NCBI GenBank assembly: GCA_035528575.1
Contig: DATKYK010000020.1
Location: forward strand, 1 to 64,000
DNA: 64,000 nt
Direction of reading: 5' to 3'
Origin: Dehalococcoidia bacterium
Lineage (GTDB): Bacteria; Chloroflexota; Dehalococcoidia; E44-bin15
A program made the position numbers and the translations under genes. Under the pieces are notes generated by a model. It was not told the origin of the DNA. It made no database searches and worked only from the letters and a program-made list of their open reading frames with translations. This document shows positions 8,817 through 18,910 of this stretch, in pieces (position 1 is the first letter of the stretch; the number at the start of each line of letters is the position of its first letter).

Positions 8817-10130
8817 ATGTCCTGGAGAGAGGAATACAAATCGAAGTTATGCAGTAATGAGGATGTAGCGAAGATCGTTCAATCGCACGACCGGTTATTC
8901 ACCCCCCTTGGCCTCGGTGAGCCTACAACGGCTATAATGGACGCAATCGCGGACCGCAAAGATGAGCTCGAGGACATCCAGTATATATCGGCGCTCAGTT
9001 TTCATCCTTACAAGATTTTCACACCCGAGTACAGAAAAACCTTCAGGCTGATGTGCGGCTTTTATTCACAGCTTACCATGGGTCAGCATGCAGATGGCAG
9101 TTCAACATTCATTCCGGTTCAAAGCTCCAGTGTAGCTCTTGTTGCAGAGAAGCGGCAAGAAATCGATCCGCGCAGGCAGGTTATGATCACCCAGGTCAGC
9201 CCTCCGGACGACCACGGGTATGTATCACTCGGCCTCGACCTGTTCTACACGCCGGACATGTTTGGCAAGGTCGACCGGTTTATCGGCGAGGTCAACCCGA
9301 AGATGCCGAGGACCTACGGCGACACGCACCACCACATCAGCCAATTCGACAGGTTCGTTGAGATAGACGAACCCCTGTTTGCGCCTCCGCTGCCCGAGCC
9401 GTCAGAGACGGATAAGAGGATTGCGGAGAACGTGGTACGCCTGCTCAGGGACAGGGATTGCCTTCAGGTAGGAATAGGCGCAGTTCCCGGGCAGATATCC
9501 AAGCTTATTGCGGGCAGCGATCTCAAGGACCTGGGCATTCACACCGAGATGGCTCCCATGGGCACCCGCCAGCTTGTGGAGAAGGGCATCGTCACCGGTA
9601 AATATAAGAAGACCCATCCGAATAAGATAGTCATGGCCTTTGCCTTTGGCGACCAGGAGCTTTACGACTTTCTGGGCAACAACCCCCTGGTCGAGTTCTA
9701 TTCCGCTTCATATTGCAACTCGATTCCCATGCTGGTCAAGGAGAAGAACCTGGTGGCTATAAACGGCGCTGTCGAGGTCGACCTTGTGGGAACCATCTGC
9801 TCGGAGTCTTACGGCGATGCGATGCGCTCCGGCACGGGCGGACAGCTCGACTTTGTAATTGGCGCTTACTGGTCCGAAGGAGGAAGGGCGATCAACACCC
9901 TGCACAGCACCGCCAAGGGCGGGACAGTATCACGCATCGTGCCTTACCCGACGAAGGGGTCCAGGGTGACCGTGCCCAGGCACTACGCGCAGTATATAAT
10001 CACCGAGTGGGGAACCGCTGACCTTGGGGGCCTGGATGAAAGAGAGCGCGCCCTGGCTCTTATCGAGATAGCGCATCCCAAGTTTAGAGATGAGCTTCTA
10101 GAGGCAGCCAAAAAGAGACTCATGTTTTAA
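8817..10130 (+). CDS. Acetyl-CoA hydrolase/CoA-transferase family enzyme
   Basis: 437 residues from the ATG at 8817, chosen because AAAGGAG lies seven bases before it; the longer frame from 8769 lacks such a site. The sequence matches the acetyl-CoA hydrolase / 4-hydroxybutyrate CoA-transferase family over its full length. It shows the N-terminal Rossmann-like half, the glutamate-containing NGAVEVDLVG segment, GTGGQLDFVIGA and the C-terminal EWGTADLGG with RALALIEIAHP. Such enzymes move CoA between short-chain acids and acyl-CoAs, often in fermentation. The exact acid is not predictable. It is a single-gene unit followed by a short gap and a tRNA-derived fragment. Confidence 0.9.
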   Translation: MSWREEYKSKLCSNEDVAKIVQSHDRLFTPLGLGEPTTAIMDAIADRKDELEDIQYISALSFHPYKIFTPEYRKTFRLMCGFYSQLTMGQHADGSSTFIPVQSSSVALVAEKRQEIDPRRQVMITQVSPPDDHGYVSLGLDLFYTPDMFGKVDRFIGEVNPKMPRTYGDTHHHISQFDRFVEIDEPLFAPPLPEPSETDKRIAENVVRLLRDRDCLQVGIGAVPGQISKLIAGSDLKDLGIHTEMAPMGTRQLVEKGIVTGKYKKTHPNKIVMAFAFGDQELYDFLGNNPLVEFYSASYCNSIPMLVKEKNLVAINGAVEVDLVGTICSESYGDAMRSGTGGQLDFVIGAYWSEGGRAINTLHSTAKGGTVSRIVPYPTKGSRVTVPRHYAQYIITEWGTADLGGLDERERALALIEIAHPKFRDELLEAAKKRLMF

Positions 10131-10192
10131 CAGGATTAACTTTGTAGCTGGCATTTGAACTGGTATGATGAAATAACCCGCAAGGGGCAGGC

Positions 10193-10223
10193 AAAAAAAG
10201 GGCACGGCTTTTCAGCCGCGCCC
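10193..10223 (-). terminator. Strong rho-independent terminator
   Basis: On the minus strand the ten-base stem GGGCGCGGCT / AGCCGTGCCC (one G-A mismatch) with a GAAA loop is followed by seven T. It would end transcription coming from 10292-10828 through the tRNA fragment. The intact tRNA at 13099-13173 has an analogous downstream hairpin, so this terminator may be part of the duplicated tRNA end. Confidence 0.85.
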
Positions 10224-10231
10224 TCTCTAAA

Positions 10232-10267
10232 TCTTGGTAGCGGGAGTTGGATTCGAACCAACGACCT
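10232..10267 (-). repeat. 36-bp duplicate of the tRNA-fMet 3' end (att-like site)
   Basis: Identical over 36 bp to 13096-13131, covering the CCA end, acceptor 3' strand, T arm and variable region of the initiator tRNA gene. Beyond it the sequences diverge completely. Duplication of a tRNA 3' end with a tyrosine recombinase remnant next to the intact tRNA is the classic scar of an integrated element, so this is best read as the distal attachment site. Confidence 0.85.
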
Positions 10268-10291
10268 ACTGTTTAGGAGGGTTGGGATTTG

Positions 10292-10828
10292 TCATGGTGT
10301 CCCCCTTCTTCTCATTCGAGGAATCAACATTGGAACCTCTTTCTTATAATCTTCATAGTCCTTGCCAAATTTACCCAACAACAGTTTTTCCTCATGTTTT
10401 GAGTTAAAATAGTAGAAGGTAATGATAAGAACCCAAATACCTATTGCAATGATCGAAAAAGTTATTACCAATAGACCTAAGTAAAACAATATGGCCCCTA
10501 GATATATAGGATGGCGAACAATGCCGAAAACTCCCTTTCTAATAACACTTGGCTGTTCTCTGATTTCGCCAAACACAATACTCAGGCCAGTCCTTGCCAA
10601 ATATCCTGCGCTGAACAGAATAATTACTGATAACGGCACTTTTACATACAGCGGAACATAATTTGAAATGAAGGTTGAATAGCTGAATATAAAGGAATCA
10701 AGTATCCATGCAGTTAAGAACGTGAATAAAAGCAAGAGCTGTCCTATATCACTTAACGCATGTTCACCTGCTAAATCCTTTCTTTTATCATGTCCCGTTC
10801 TATCAGACATTTCCCCCTCATAACGCAT
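10292..10828 (-). CDS. Isoprenylcysteine carboxyl methyltransferase-like membrane protein
   Basis: 178 residues with four to five hydrophobic segments. The C-terminal half holds the family signature: GIVRHPIYLGAIL, then a hydrophobic segment and HEEKLLLGKFGKDYEDYKK. Relatives are SAM-dependent methyltransferases of membranes (ICMT/PEMT type) acting on lipids or isoprenoids; bacterial substrates are mostly unknown. Two start codons are possible (10828, or ATG six codons later at 10810) with no decisive ribosome site. A second member of the family lies at 43076-43669. The gene is the outermost one inside the tRNA-bounded island. Confidence 0.85.
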   Translation of the reverse strand: MRYEGEMSDRTGHDKRKDLAGEHALSDIGQLLLLFTFLTAWILDSFIFSYSTFISNYVPLYVKVPLSVIILFSAGYLARTGLSIVFGEIREQPSVIRKGVFGIVRHPIYLGAILFYLGLLVITFSIIAIGIWVLIITFYYFNSKHEEKLLLGKFGKDYEDYKKEVPMLIPRMRRRGTP

Positions 10829-11095
10829 TCTCCCCTTTTTTATCTACCTCACTCCTCGCTCTACCTCATTTACTGATAGGGTACATGGGGAGCCTCGATT
10901 TGCACTAGAATACACCTGGGTCAGAGATTGTTCAATAGCAAGAAGTAATGTTCTGATGAATTATTAAATACTATTGCAGGCAGATAAAAGGATTTCATAT
11001 TAAGGCGCTATAATAACTGCACCCGCAGGGGGTCCGACCCCACCTCGGGGCGGGTAAAAAGAGGGGGGACAGTTTCAAGACCGCGCCCCCTCACT
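10829..11095. other. Intergenic region with no recognised gene
   Basis: A GC-rich patch around 11028-11090 precedes the second degenerate tRNA-like fragment. No coding frame or RNA gene was recognised. Confidence 0.4.
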
Positions 11096-11128
11096 CTCTT
11101 GGCAGCGGGAGTTAGCTCCGAACCAATT
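11096..11128 (-). repeat. Degenerate second copy of the tRNA-fMet 3' end
   Basis: This stretch, beginning CTTGGCAGCGGGAGTT and continuing with CCGAACCA, aligns to the acceptor and T arm of the tRNA at 13099 with several substitutions and one deletion. It cannot fold as a tRNA. It could be an older attachment site inside the island, left by an earlier integration. Confidence 0.55.
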
Positions 11129-11133
11129 TGGGA

Positions 11134-11373
11134 CTAGGATAGGTCCTTCTTGATCTGCTCAAACTCTTCCTGCGAGATCTCGCCTTTGGCGTAGCGCTCC
11201 TTAGCTATGTCCAGCGGGGTGCGCTTTTCCGCAGGGCCTGTACTGGAGCCCCTGCCTCCTCTAAGCCTACTTATCCCCCAGACCACTAGAGCGATGACAG
11301 CGCCCCAGAATAACAGCATAAATATGCCACCAAACGCCATCCACCATCCCATGCCGTCATGCAAATAACACAT
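11134..11373 (-). CDS. Small SHOCT-domain membrane protein
   Basis: 79 residues: one strong transmembrane helix (IFMLLFWGAVIALVVWGI) and a C-terminal SHOCT motif (LDIAKERYAKGEISQEEF). The N-terminus is rich in His, Asp, Gly, Met and Trp, common for SHOCT proteins found near metal-handling genes. The function is unknown. Neighbours in the island are a YHS protein and a protein with a His/Met-rich tail, consistent with but not proving metal handling. Confidence 0.85.
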   Translation of the reverse strand: MCYLHDGMGWWMAFGGIFMLLFWGAVIALVVWGISRLRGGRGSSTGPAEKRTPLDIAKERYAKGEISQEEFEQIKKDLS

Positions 11374-11492
11374 TGCTATCCTCCTTGCACCTCTAATTAC
11401 CCGTATATACTTTTATACTTTAACCCGGCGTGTTAATCAAGGAACACCTTTGTGCACACAGACCTAATCACCTCATCGCGTCAGTATTGGAC

Positions 11493-11648
11493 CTATTTCT
11501 CTTCCTCGCTGAGGTACTTCTCAGGAGCTTGCTCAAAAGCCTTCTTGCAGCCAGGCGCACAAAAATAGTAGGTCTTCCCTTTGTATTCAGAAGTTCCCGC
11601 AGCGACTTTCTCATCCACTTCCATATTGCAAACAGGATCCTTAGCCAT
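11493..11648 (-). CDS. Small YHS-domain protein
   Basis: 51 residues, MAKDPVCNMEVDEK at the N-terminus, then YKGKTYYFCAPGCKKAF, the two halves of a YHS domain with its conserved cysteines (DPVCNM and FCAPGC). YHS domains bind metals and accompany heavy-metal ATPases, oxygenases and similar proteins. AAAGGAGG eight bases before the ATG is a near-perfect ribosome site, so the gene is real despite its size. Confidence 0.88.
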   Translation of the reverse strand: MAKDPVCNMEVDEKVAAGTSEYKGKTYYFCAPGCKKAFEQAPEKYLSEEEK

Positions 11649-11700
11649 TGCCCTTGCCTCCTTTAAATAATTACCAGCCTATTATTTATACTATATTCTA

Positions 11701-12561
11701 TCACCAGTCCATCATACCCCCGTCCATGTGATCCCACATTCCACCCCGAGGATTGGTAGGTGCTTGGCTTCCATCCTCATGTGTGTGATAGCCTTCCTCG
11801 TGGCATGGCATGTAGCCAAAGCCTTCGCTGTGTATATCCTCGGCTGCTTCAGCCATTGCACCCCCGTCACCAACCTCACAGGCTTCGTGCATATCTTCCC
11901 AGAGCTCTTTATTAAAAGGAGCTCTTCGGATGGGGCAATTGGCACGATGGCACAGTTGGCAGCTCTGAAAGGAAGTCTCCGAAGAAAAAAGGATACCTGT
12001 AACTGACATGTCCGGTACCATTACAAGTGAATCCGTCAACCTTACACCAATAAGCCTTTCAACATCACTAAAAATGGAAAATAATTCCTTCAGTTGTTCG
12101 ATGGGCCATACACTAGCATCACCGGAACCCGGGTTCATGGTGGATAAATCAGATACTTTATAACGCTCTTTTATTTGCTCTATCAAATACTGAATACTGG
12201 TTTGCAGGAGGTTCAGTTTGATGTAATACAGCCAGACTTTCTTCTCTAAATCGTCATTTTCTATCACAATTTCATCAATTTCGGTACCACATGTCGCAAT
12301 ATATGGAAATACACGGTTAACCGAATCAAGGTTTGTCCTTAAAGCGAGGCTGGTAAATGTAACATCCTCTATTGTGATGGAATCAGTATCTTTATTGTCT
12401 ATGAAGGAAACTTTATATAGGGCTTTCGGTTTTCCAATCTCTTGTACTACACTAACGAGCTCTTCCAACTCTCTACTGAGACTAGTACCTAAGTTAATAT
12501 GAAGCGTTTCAGACAGCTGGTCGGAATTCAGATTAAACGGAATGTCAGTTATCGAGATCAT
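11701..12561 (-). CDS. B12-dependent methionine synthase activation domain-like protein with His/Met-rich tail
   Basis: 286 residues from the ATG at 12561; GGAG lies six bases before it, whereas the longer frame to 12594 has no ribosome site and overlaps the upstream gene. The centre (MNPGSGDASVWPIEQ, GVRLTDSLVMVPDMSVTG) resembles the activation domain of cobalamin-dependent methionine synthase, here freestanding as in many anaerobes. Such modules support reductive reactivation of B12 enzymes. A cysteine cluster follows (SCQLCHRANCPIRR), then an unusual tail rich in His, Met, Gly and Asp ending WDHMDGGMMDW, which looks metal-binding. Whether it serves methionine synthase, a corrinoid methyltransferase or metal storage is open. 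Confidence 0.75.
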   Translation of the reverse strand: MISITDIPFNLNSDQLSETLHINLGTSLSRELEELVSVVQEIGKPKALYKVSFIDNKDTDSITIEDVTFTSLALRTNLDSVNRVFPYIATCGTEIDEIVIENDDLEKKVWLYYIKLNLLQTSIQYLIEQIKERYKVSDLSTMNPGSGDASVWPIEQLKELFSIFSDVERLIGVRLTDSLVMVPDMSVTGILFSSETSFQSCQLCHRANCPIRRAPFNKELWEDMHEACEVGDGGAMAEAAEDIHSEGFGYMPCHEEGYHTHEDGSQAPTNPRGGMWDHMDGGMMDW

Positions 12562-12584
12562 ATGCACTCCAAAATGTGCTGTGT

Positions 12585-12764
12585 CTATCCCCATCTATCC
12601 GCAAGGATCTTCCCAAGACGCTTGTATCCGGCCGACGGAACCCATTTCTTCATCCAGTCTTCAACAGCCGTGAGACCATCCGGATGTTGTTCCCTTATAG
12701 CCTCTATTTCAAGTGATGCATCGTTGGCTGCGTCGTCCATCGCTTTTGGATCGAAGTCTGGCAT
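12585..12764 (-). CDS. Small conserved-looking protein, function unknown
   Basis: 59 residues beginning MPDFDPKAMDDAAND, acidic then amphipathic, with HPDGLTAVEDWMKKW near the middle. The ATG at 12764 is preceded by AGGAGGGGAGAC, a strong ribosome site; the longer frame to 12815 lacks one. It lies 23 bp before the B12-activation-like gene and is likely co-transcribed with it. No family was recognised. Confidence 0.65.
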   Translation of the reverse strand: MPDFDPKAMDDAANDASLEIEAIREQHPDGLTAVEDWMKKWVPSAGYKRLGKILADRWG

Positions 12765-12907
12765 GTCTCCCCTCCTGTTTTCTGGATCTGTGGCGGTTAA
12801 CTTACTCCCGATCATTGTACCACTTTTAAATTAGGGCTTTCTGGCGTTGGAGTGCTCCCCAATTCAAGTTTATAAAACGTTAGGGCACAGAAAAGTGTTG
12901 CACTTCA

Positions 12908-13027
12908 CAGATTACCCTTGACACCTACAGCCATGTAGCCCCCGGACTCCAGGAAGCTGCGGCTAACCGCTTTGACGAACTGGTAAACCCTGGTCATGAA
13001 AAAGAAGCTCTTGAAATATTTGATTAG
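12908..13027 (+). pseudogene. Tyrosine recombinase (phage-type integrase) C-terminal remnant
   Basis: Forty codons to a stop read QITLDTYSHVAPGLQEAAA and continue RFDELV. This is the canonical C-terminus of phage integrases, including the catalytic tyrosine in DTYSHV. No upstream catalytic domain remains in frame. It ends 72 bp from the 3' end of the tRNA-fMet gene, the usual place for an integrase at its attachment site, and explains the duplicated tRNA end at 10232. Confidence 0.85.
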
Positions 13028-13040
13028 CTTTTTATTAGCT

Positions 13041-13086
13041 AAATTAAGAAAGACCCCTGTGCCACGTGGCTTTGCAGGGGTCTTTC
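13041..13086 (-). terminator. Terminator hairpin downstream of tRNA-fMet and 23S rRNA
   Basis: A perfect 12-base inverted repeat (GAAAGACCCCTG / CAGGGGTCTTTC) with a 15-base spacer. On the minus strand its distal arm ends in TTTC and runs into TTAATTT. It lies just beyond the tRNA 3' end and should end the 23S-tRNA transcript. Confidence 0.75.
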
Positions 13087-13098
13087 ACGTATAATTCT

Positions 13099-13173
13099 TG
13101 GTAGCGGGAGTTGGATTCGAACCAACGACCTCCGGGTTATGAGCCCGACGAGCTGCCACTGCTCTATCCCGCG
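13099..13173 (-). tRNA. Initiator tRNA-fMet (CAT anticodon), CCA encoded
   Basis: 75 nt folding as a full cloverleaf. The first base C faces T at position 72 (no pair), and the anticodon stem ends in three G-C pairs (GGG/CCC) around CTCATAA; both are hallmarks of initiator tRNA. The 3' CCA is encoded. It lies only about 40 bp downstream of the 23S 3' end in the position where 5S rRNA would often be, and its 3' end served as an integration site. Confidence 0.95.
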
Positions 13174-13197
13174 TCACAAACGCTTAAAACGTTAGCT

Positions 13198-13214
13198 ATG
13201 CCCAACTATTAGTG

Positions 13215-13224
<10 letters not shown>
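13198..13224. other. Left arm of the 23S precursor processing stem
   Basis: This segment is complementary to 16177-16203 over about 27 bp with a few mismatches (shared core TAGTGTAGGTCAAGC). The two arms flank the 23S gene and would pair in the precursor to form the RNase III processing stem. Confidence 0.8.
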
Positions 13225-16184
<2,960 letters not shown>

Positions 16185-16240
16185 TACACTAACAGGTGGG
16201 CATATAACTCTATTCAGTTTTTAAGGTGCTATACACATTA

Positions 16241-16267
16241 AGAGGCGGCTTGATGCAAGCCGCCTCT
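16241..16267. other. Hairpin upstream of the 23S 5' end
   Basis: Perfect 12-base stem AGAGGCGGCTTG / CAAGCCGCCTCT with a three-base loop. It lies in the leader between the putative promoter and the 23S processing stem. It may be a leader structure or an old terminator; no T run follows on either strand. Confidence 0.55.
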
Positions 16268-16334
16268 CAGTTTACATCAGGCTCTAATCTAAGTCAACTA
16301 TTCAGTTTTCTCTCGCTTCCGTATCACTTCTAAT

Positions 16335-16364
16335 ATGCTATCACATTTAATCTCACTATGTCAA
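16335..16364 (-). promoter_or_regulatory. Putative promoter of the 23S-tRNA transcript
   Basis: On the minus strand TTGACA (16359-16364) is followed after 18 bp by TAGCAT (16335-16340). It points toward the 23S gene 150 bp downstream. An independent promoter is expected because 23S is not linked to 16S. Confidence 0.5.
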
Positions 16365-16380
16365 TACCTGCGATATCAAG

Positions 16381-16588
16381 TTGACAACCGCCGACAACCC
16401 TTTCTACGTAACGCGACCCAGCGGGACCACCGGCGAGCCTCCACAGGTTAGCACCATCGGCTCCCATCACGGGCACCGCAAAATACCATCCTCTGCTGCG
16501 CTGGTCCACGACACGCCTCCGACGCTAGAGACAGGGTAACGAGTTGCGGTATCTCCCGACCTTTCACCACTGCTCCTTCCGCTTTCTT
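16381..16588. other. GC-rich, possibly structured, unexplained interval
   Basis: Between glnA and the 23S promoter lies about 200 bp of GC-rich sequence with complementary segments (on the minus strand GACCAGC around 16480 and GCTGGGTC around 16417-16424). It was compared by eye with 5S, SRP, RNase P and tmRNA signatures without a convincing match. It may be the glnA 3' untranslated region or an unrecognised structured RNA. Confidence 0.35.
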
Positions 16589-17926
16589 TCACAGGATGGG
16601 CAGATAGCGCCTCATCTCGTAGTCGGTTACCTGGGTGCGGTATTGGTCCCACTCGATCTTCTTGTTCTTAATGAAGGTATCGAAAACATGGTCACCGAGG
16701 GCTTTTCGCACCAGATGGCTCCCCTCTGTGACCTTAATGGCCTCGAACAGGTTCCCCGGCAGCGTATCGATCCCCCTGCGCTCCCGCTCCTCCTCAGCCA
16801 TCTCAAACACGTTCTCCTCCACTGGCGGGGGTAGCTCGTAACCCTTCTCAACCCCCTCGAGCCCGGCGGCCAGCATTACGGCGAAGGCGAGGTAGGGGTT
16901 GCAGGCGGGGTCCGGCGAGCGGAACTCTACCCGGGTAGCATTCTCCTTCCCCGGCTGGTACTCGGGGATGCGGATGAGGTCAGAGCGGTTTCTGCGGGCC
17001 CAGGAGATATAGACCGGCGCTTCATAGCCCGGGATCAATCTCTTATAGGAATTGACCCACTGGCTGGTGATGGCGGTTATCTCCGCGGCATGTTTCAGTA
17101 GCCCCGCCACATAGCATTTCCCTATTTTGGATAGGTGATATGCATCATCCTTATCGAAGAAGGCGTTGCGCTCGCCCTTAAATAGCGATTGGTGCACATG
17201 CATGCCATTGCCATTCACCCCAGCGATAGGCTTGGGCATAAAGGTGGCATAAACACCGTACTTCTGGGCTACCTGCTTCACCACCAGGCGATAGGTCATC
17301 ACGCCATCGGCCATATTAAGGGCCTCGGCATACCTCAGGTCGATCTCGTGCTGACTCGGGGCCACTTCGTGGTGAGCAAACTCCACCTTGAGGCCCATCT
17401 CTTCAATGGCGAGTACAGTCTCGCGACGCATGTCGGTGACTACGTCCGATGGGGTTAAGTCGAAGTACCCGCCCTGATCCAGGGGTTTAGCTCCCTCGGC
17501 ATCCTGGAAGTAAAAAAACTCCAGCTCTGGCCCCACATAGAAGGTGTAACCGAGGTCGGACGCCCGTTTCAGGTTCCGCTTCAACACATAGCGGGGGTCG
17601 CCTTGGAAGGGCTCGCCACCGGGCTTGAGGATGTCGCAAAACATCCTGGCTACCGCATGCTGCTTGGGCCTCCAGGGAAGCATGCAAAAGGTTAGGGGAT
17701 CGGGCATTGCCACCATATCGCTTTCATCGATCCGGGCAAAACCCTCGATTGAGGAGCCATCGAAACCTATCCCATCCTCCAGCGCCCTCTCCAGCTCCTC
17801 TACCGTGATGGAAACGCTCTTTAAAAAGCCCAGGATGTCGGCGAACCACAGCCTGATGAATTTTACATCCTGCTCCTTGGCTATCTTAAGAACCTGCTCT
17901 CTGGCCGCTTCAACCCCGCTTGCCAT
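16589..17926 (-). CDS. glnA: Glutamine synthetase type I
   Basis: 445 residues from the ATG at 17926; GGAAGGAAGG six bases before it marks the start, and the longer GTG frame at 17944 runs through that site. The ATP-dependent amidation of glutamate is supported by DGIGFDGSSIEGF, the NGNGMHVHQSL glutamate/ATP motif, KRLIPGYEAPVYISW and EFRSPDPACNPYLA. Length and lack of an NLYDLP adenylation segment place it with the GlnA type I-alpha forms of Gram-positives and Chloroflexi, usually feedback-regulated rather than adenylylated. It is followed on the same strand by an unexplained interval and then the 23S gene. Confidence 0.97.
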   Translation of the reverse strand: MASGVEAAREQVLKIAKEQDVKFIRLWFADILGFLKSVSITVEELERALEDGIGFDGSSIEGFARIDESDMVAMPDPLTFCMLPWRPKQHAVARMFCDILKPGGEPFQGDPRYVLKRNLKRASDLGYTFYVGPELEFFYFQDAEGAKPLDQGGYFDLTPSDVVTDMRRETVLAIEEMGLKVEFAHHEVAPSQHEIDLRYAEALNMADGVMTYRLVVKQVAQKYGVYATFMPKPIAGVNGNGMHVHQSLFKGERNAFFDKDDAYHLSKIGKCYVAGLLKHAAEITAITSQWVNSYKRLIPGYEAPVYISWARRNRSDLIRIPEYQPGKENATRVEFRSPDPACNPYLAFAVMLAAGLEGVEKGYELPPPVEENVFEMAEEERERRGIDTLPGNLFEAIKVTEGSHLVRKALGDHVFDTFIKNKKIEWDQYRTQVTDYEMRRYLPIL

Positions 17927-17953
17927 GTTAAACCTTCCTTCCACGTCGATAGC

Positions 17954-18910
17954 TTATATCTGTACTCGATGCCCTGTCAACACTACCTTCAATACCCGAG
18001 CTGCGCCACCGAGGTCGGCGAGGAGCTCTATCCAAGCCTCGGGGAAGAGGCCCTTTACCCATGAGGTCAGCGCCGGCCCCTGAGGGGGCGCGATCTCGAG
18101 AAGGATTACGCCCCCGGGGCGAAGCTTCTGGGGCGCATCAGCCAGCAGCTGACGCACCTTATCCAGCCCATCTCGACCCCCGGCGAGGGCCACTCTAGGC
18201 TCGTATATCCTTATCTCTGCGCCGAGCTCCCCCAGTTCCTCGTCCCTAACATAGGGCAGGTTGGCGATGATGATATCCACCGGCTCAGGAAGGGGATCCA
18301 GCAGGTCACCCTCCAGGAGATGGACCTGAACCCTATGCCGCTCGCAATTGATCGCCGCAATCTCCAATGCGCGCGGTGAGATGTCGGTGGCATAGACTGT
18401 CGCCCACGGCAGGCGCAGTGCCAGGGAGATGGCGATGGCCCCACAGCCAGTTCCGATATCCGCGATCTTCTGGAATTTTTCCAGCGTCGCCAGTTTATGC
18501 CCGGCTGGCAGTTCTTCCCCTGACGTTTCAACCCCTTCAAACCCCTGGGAGCAGTGTAGACTATCCGGGCGATGGCGCTCCACCAAATCGAGTGCCTCCT
18601 CCACCAGGAGCTCACTCTCCGCCCTGGGGATTAGCACCCCGGGGGCTACGTGGAAGTCCTGGCCGAAAAACTCCCGGTGACCGGTAATATAGGACATAGG
18701 CTCACGAGAGAGGCGACGATCTATCAGCCGGTCAAGGGCATGCTCATCATCGGGTAGGAGTTCATCCTCAAGTCGGACATAGAGGTGAGCGCGGTCGACG
18801 CCTAAAAGGTGCATGAGAAGCAGCTCTGCTTCCAATAGGGCATCATCGATAGCGTGAGCGGCCAGGGTTTGCGAAGCCTGGTGGCGGGCCTTCTTTATGG
18901 TTGTGGTCAC
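17954..18910 (-). CDS. prmC: Peptide chain release factor N5-glutamine methyltransferase
   Basis: 318 residues. It methylates the GGQ glutamine of release factors using SAM. Visible are the N-terminal helical domain ending REPMSYITGHREFFG, the SAM motif ADIGTGCGAIAI and the catalytic loop IIANLPYV, an NLPY variant of the usual NPPY. About 30 extra residues separate IPRAESE from the SAM motif. Its ATG overlaps the prfA stop by 4 bp, the standard prfA-prmC coupling. Confidence 0.93.
   Translation of the reverse strand: MTTTIKKARHQASQTLAAHAIDDALLEAELLLMHLLGVDRAHLYVRLEDELLPDDEHALDRLIDRRLSREPMSYITGHREFFGQDFHVAPGVLIPRAESELLVEEALDLVERHRPDSLHCSQGFEGVETSGEELPAGHKLATLEKFQKIADIGTGCGAIAISLALRLPWATVYATDISPRALEIAAINCERHRVQVHLLEGDLLDPLPEPVDIIIANLPYVRDEELGELGAEIRIYEPRVALAGGRDGLDKVRQLLADAPQKLRPGGVILLEIAPPQGPALTSWVKGLFPEAWIELLADLGGAARVLKVVLTGHRVQI

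Noticed and set aside
16381-16588. 5S rRNA
   Set aside because: The words GCCGATGG and GGTGGTCCC resemble 5S, but the conserved CCGAAC loop and pairing ends are missing.
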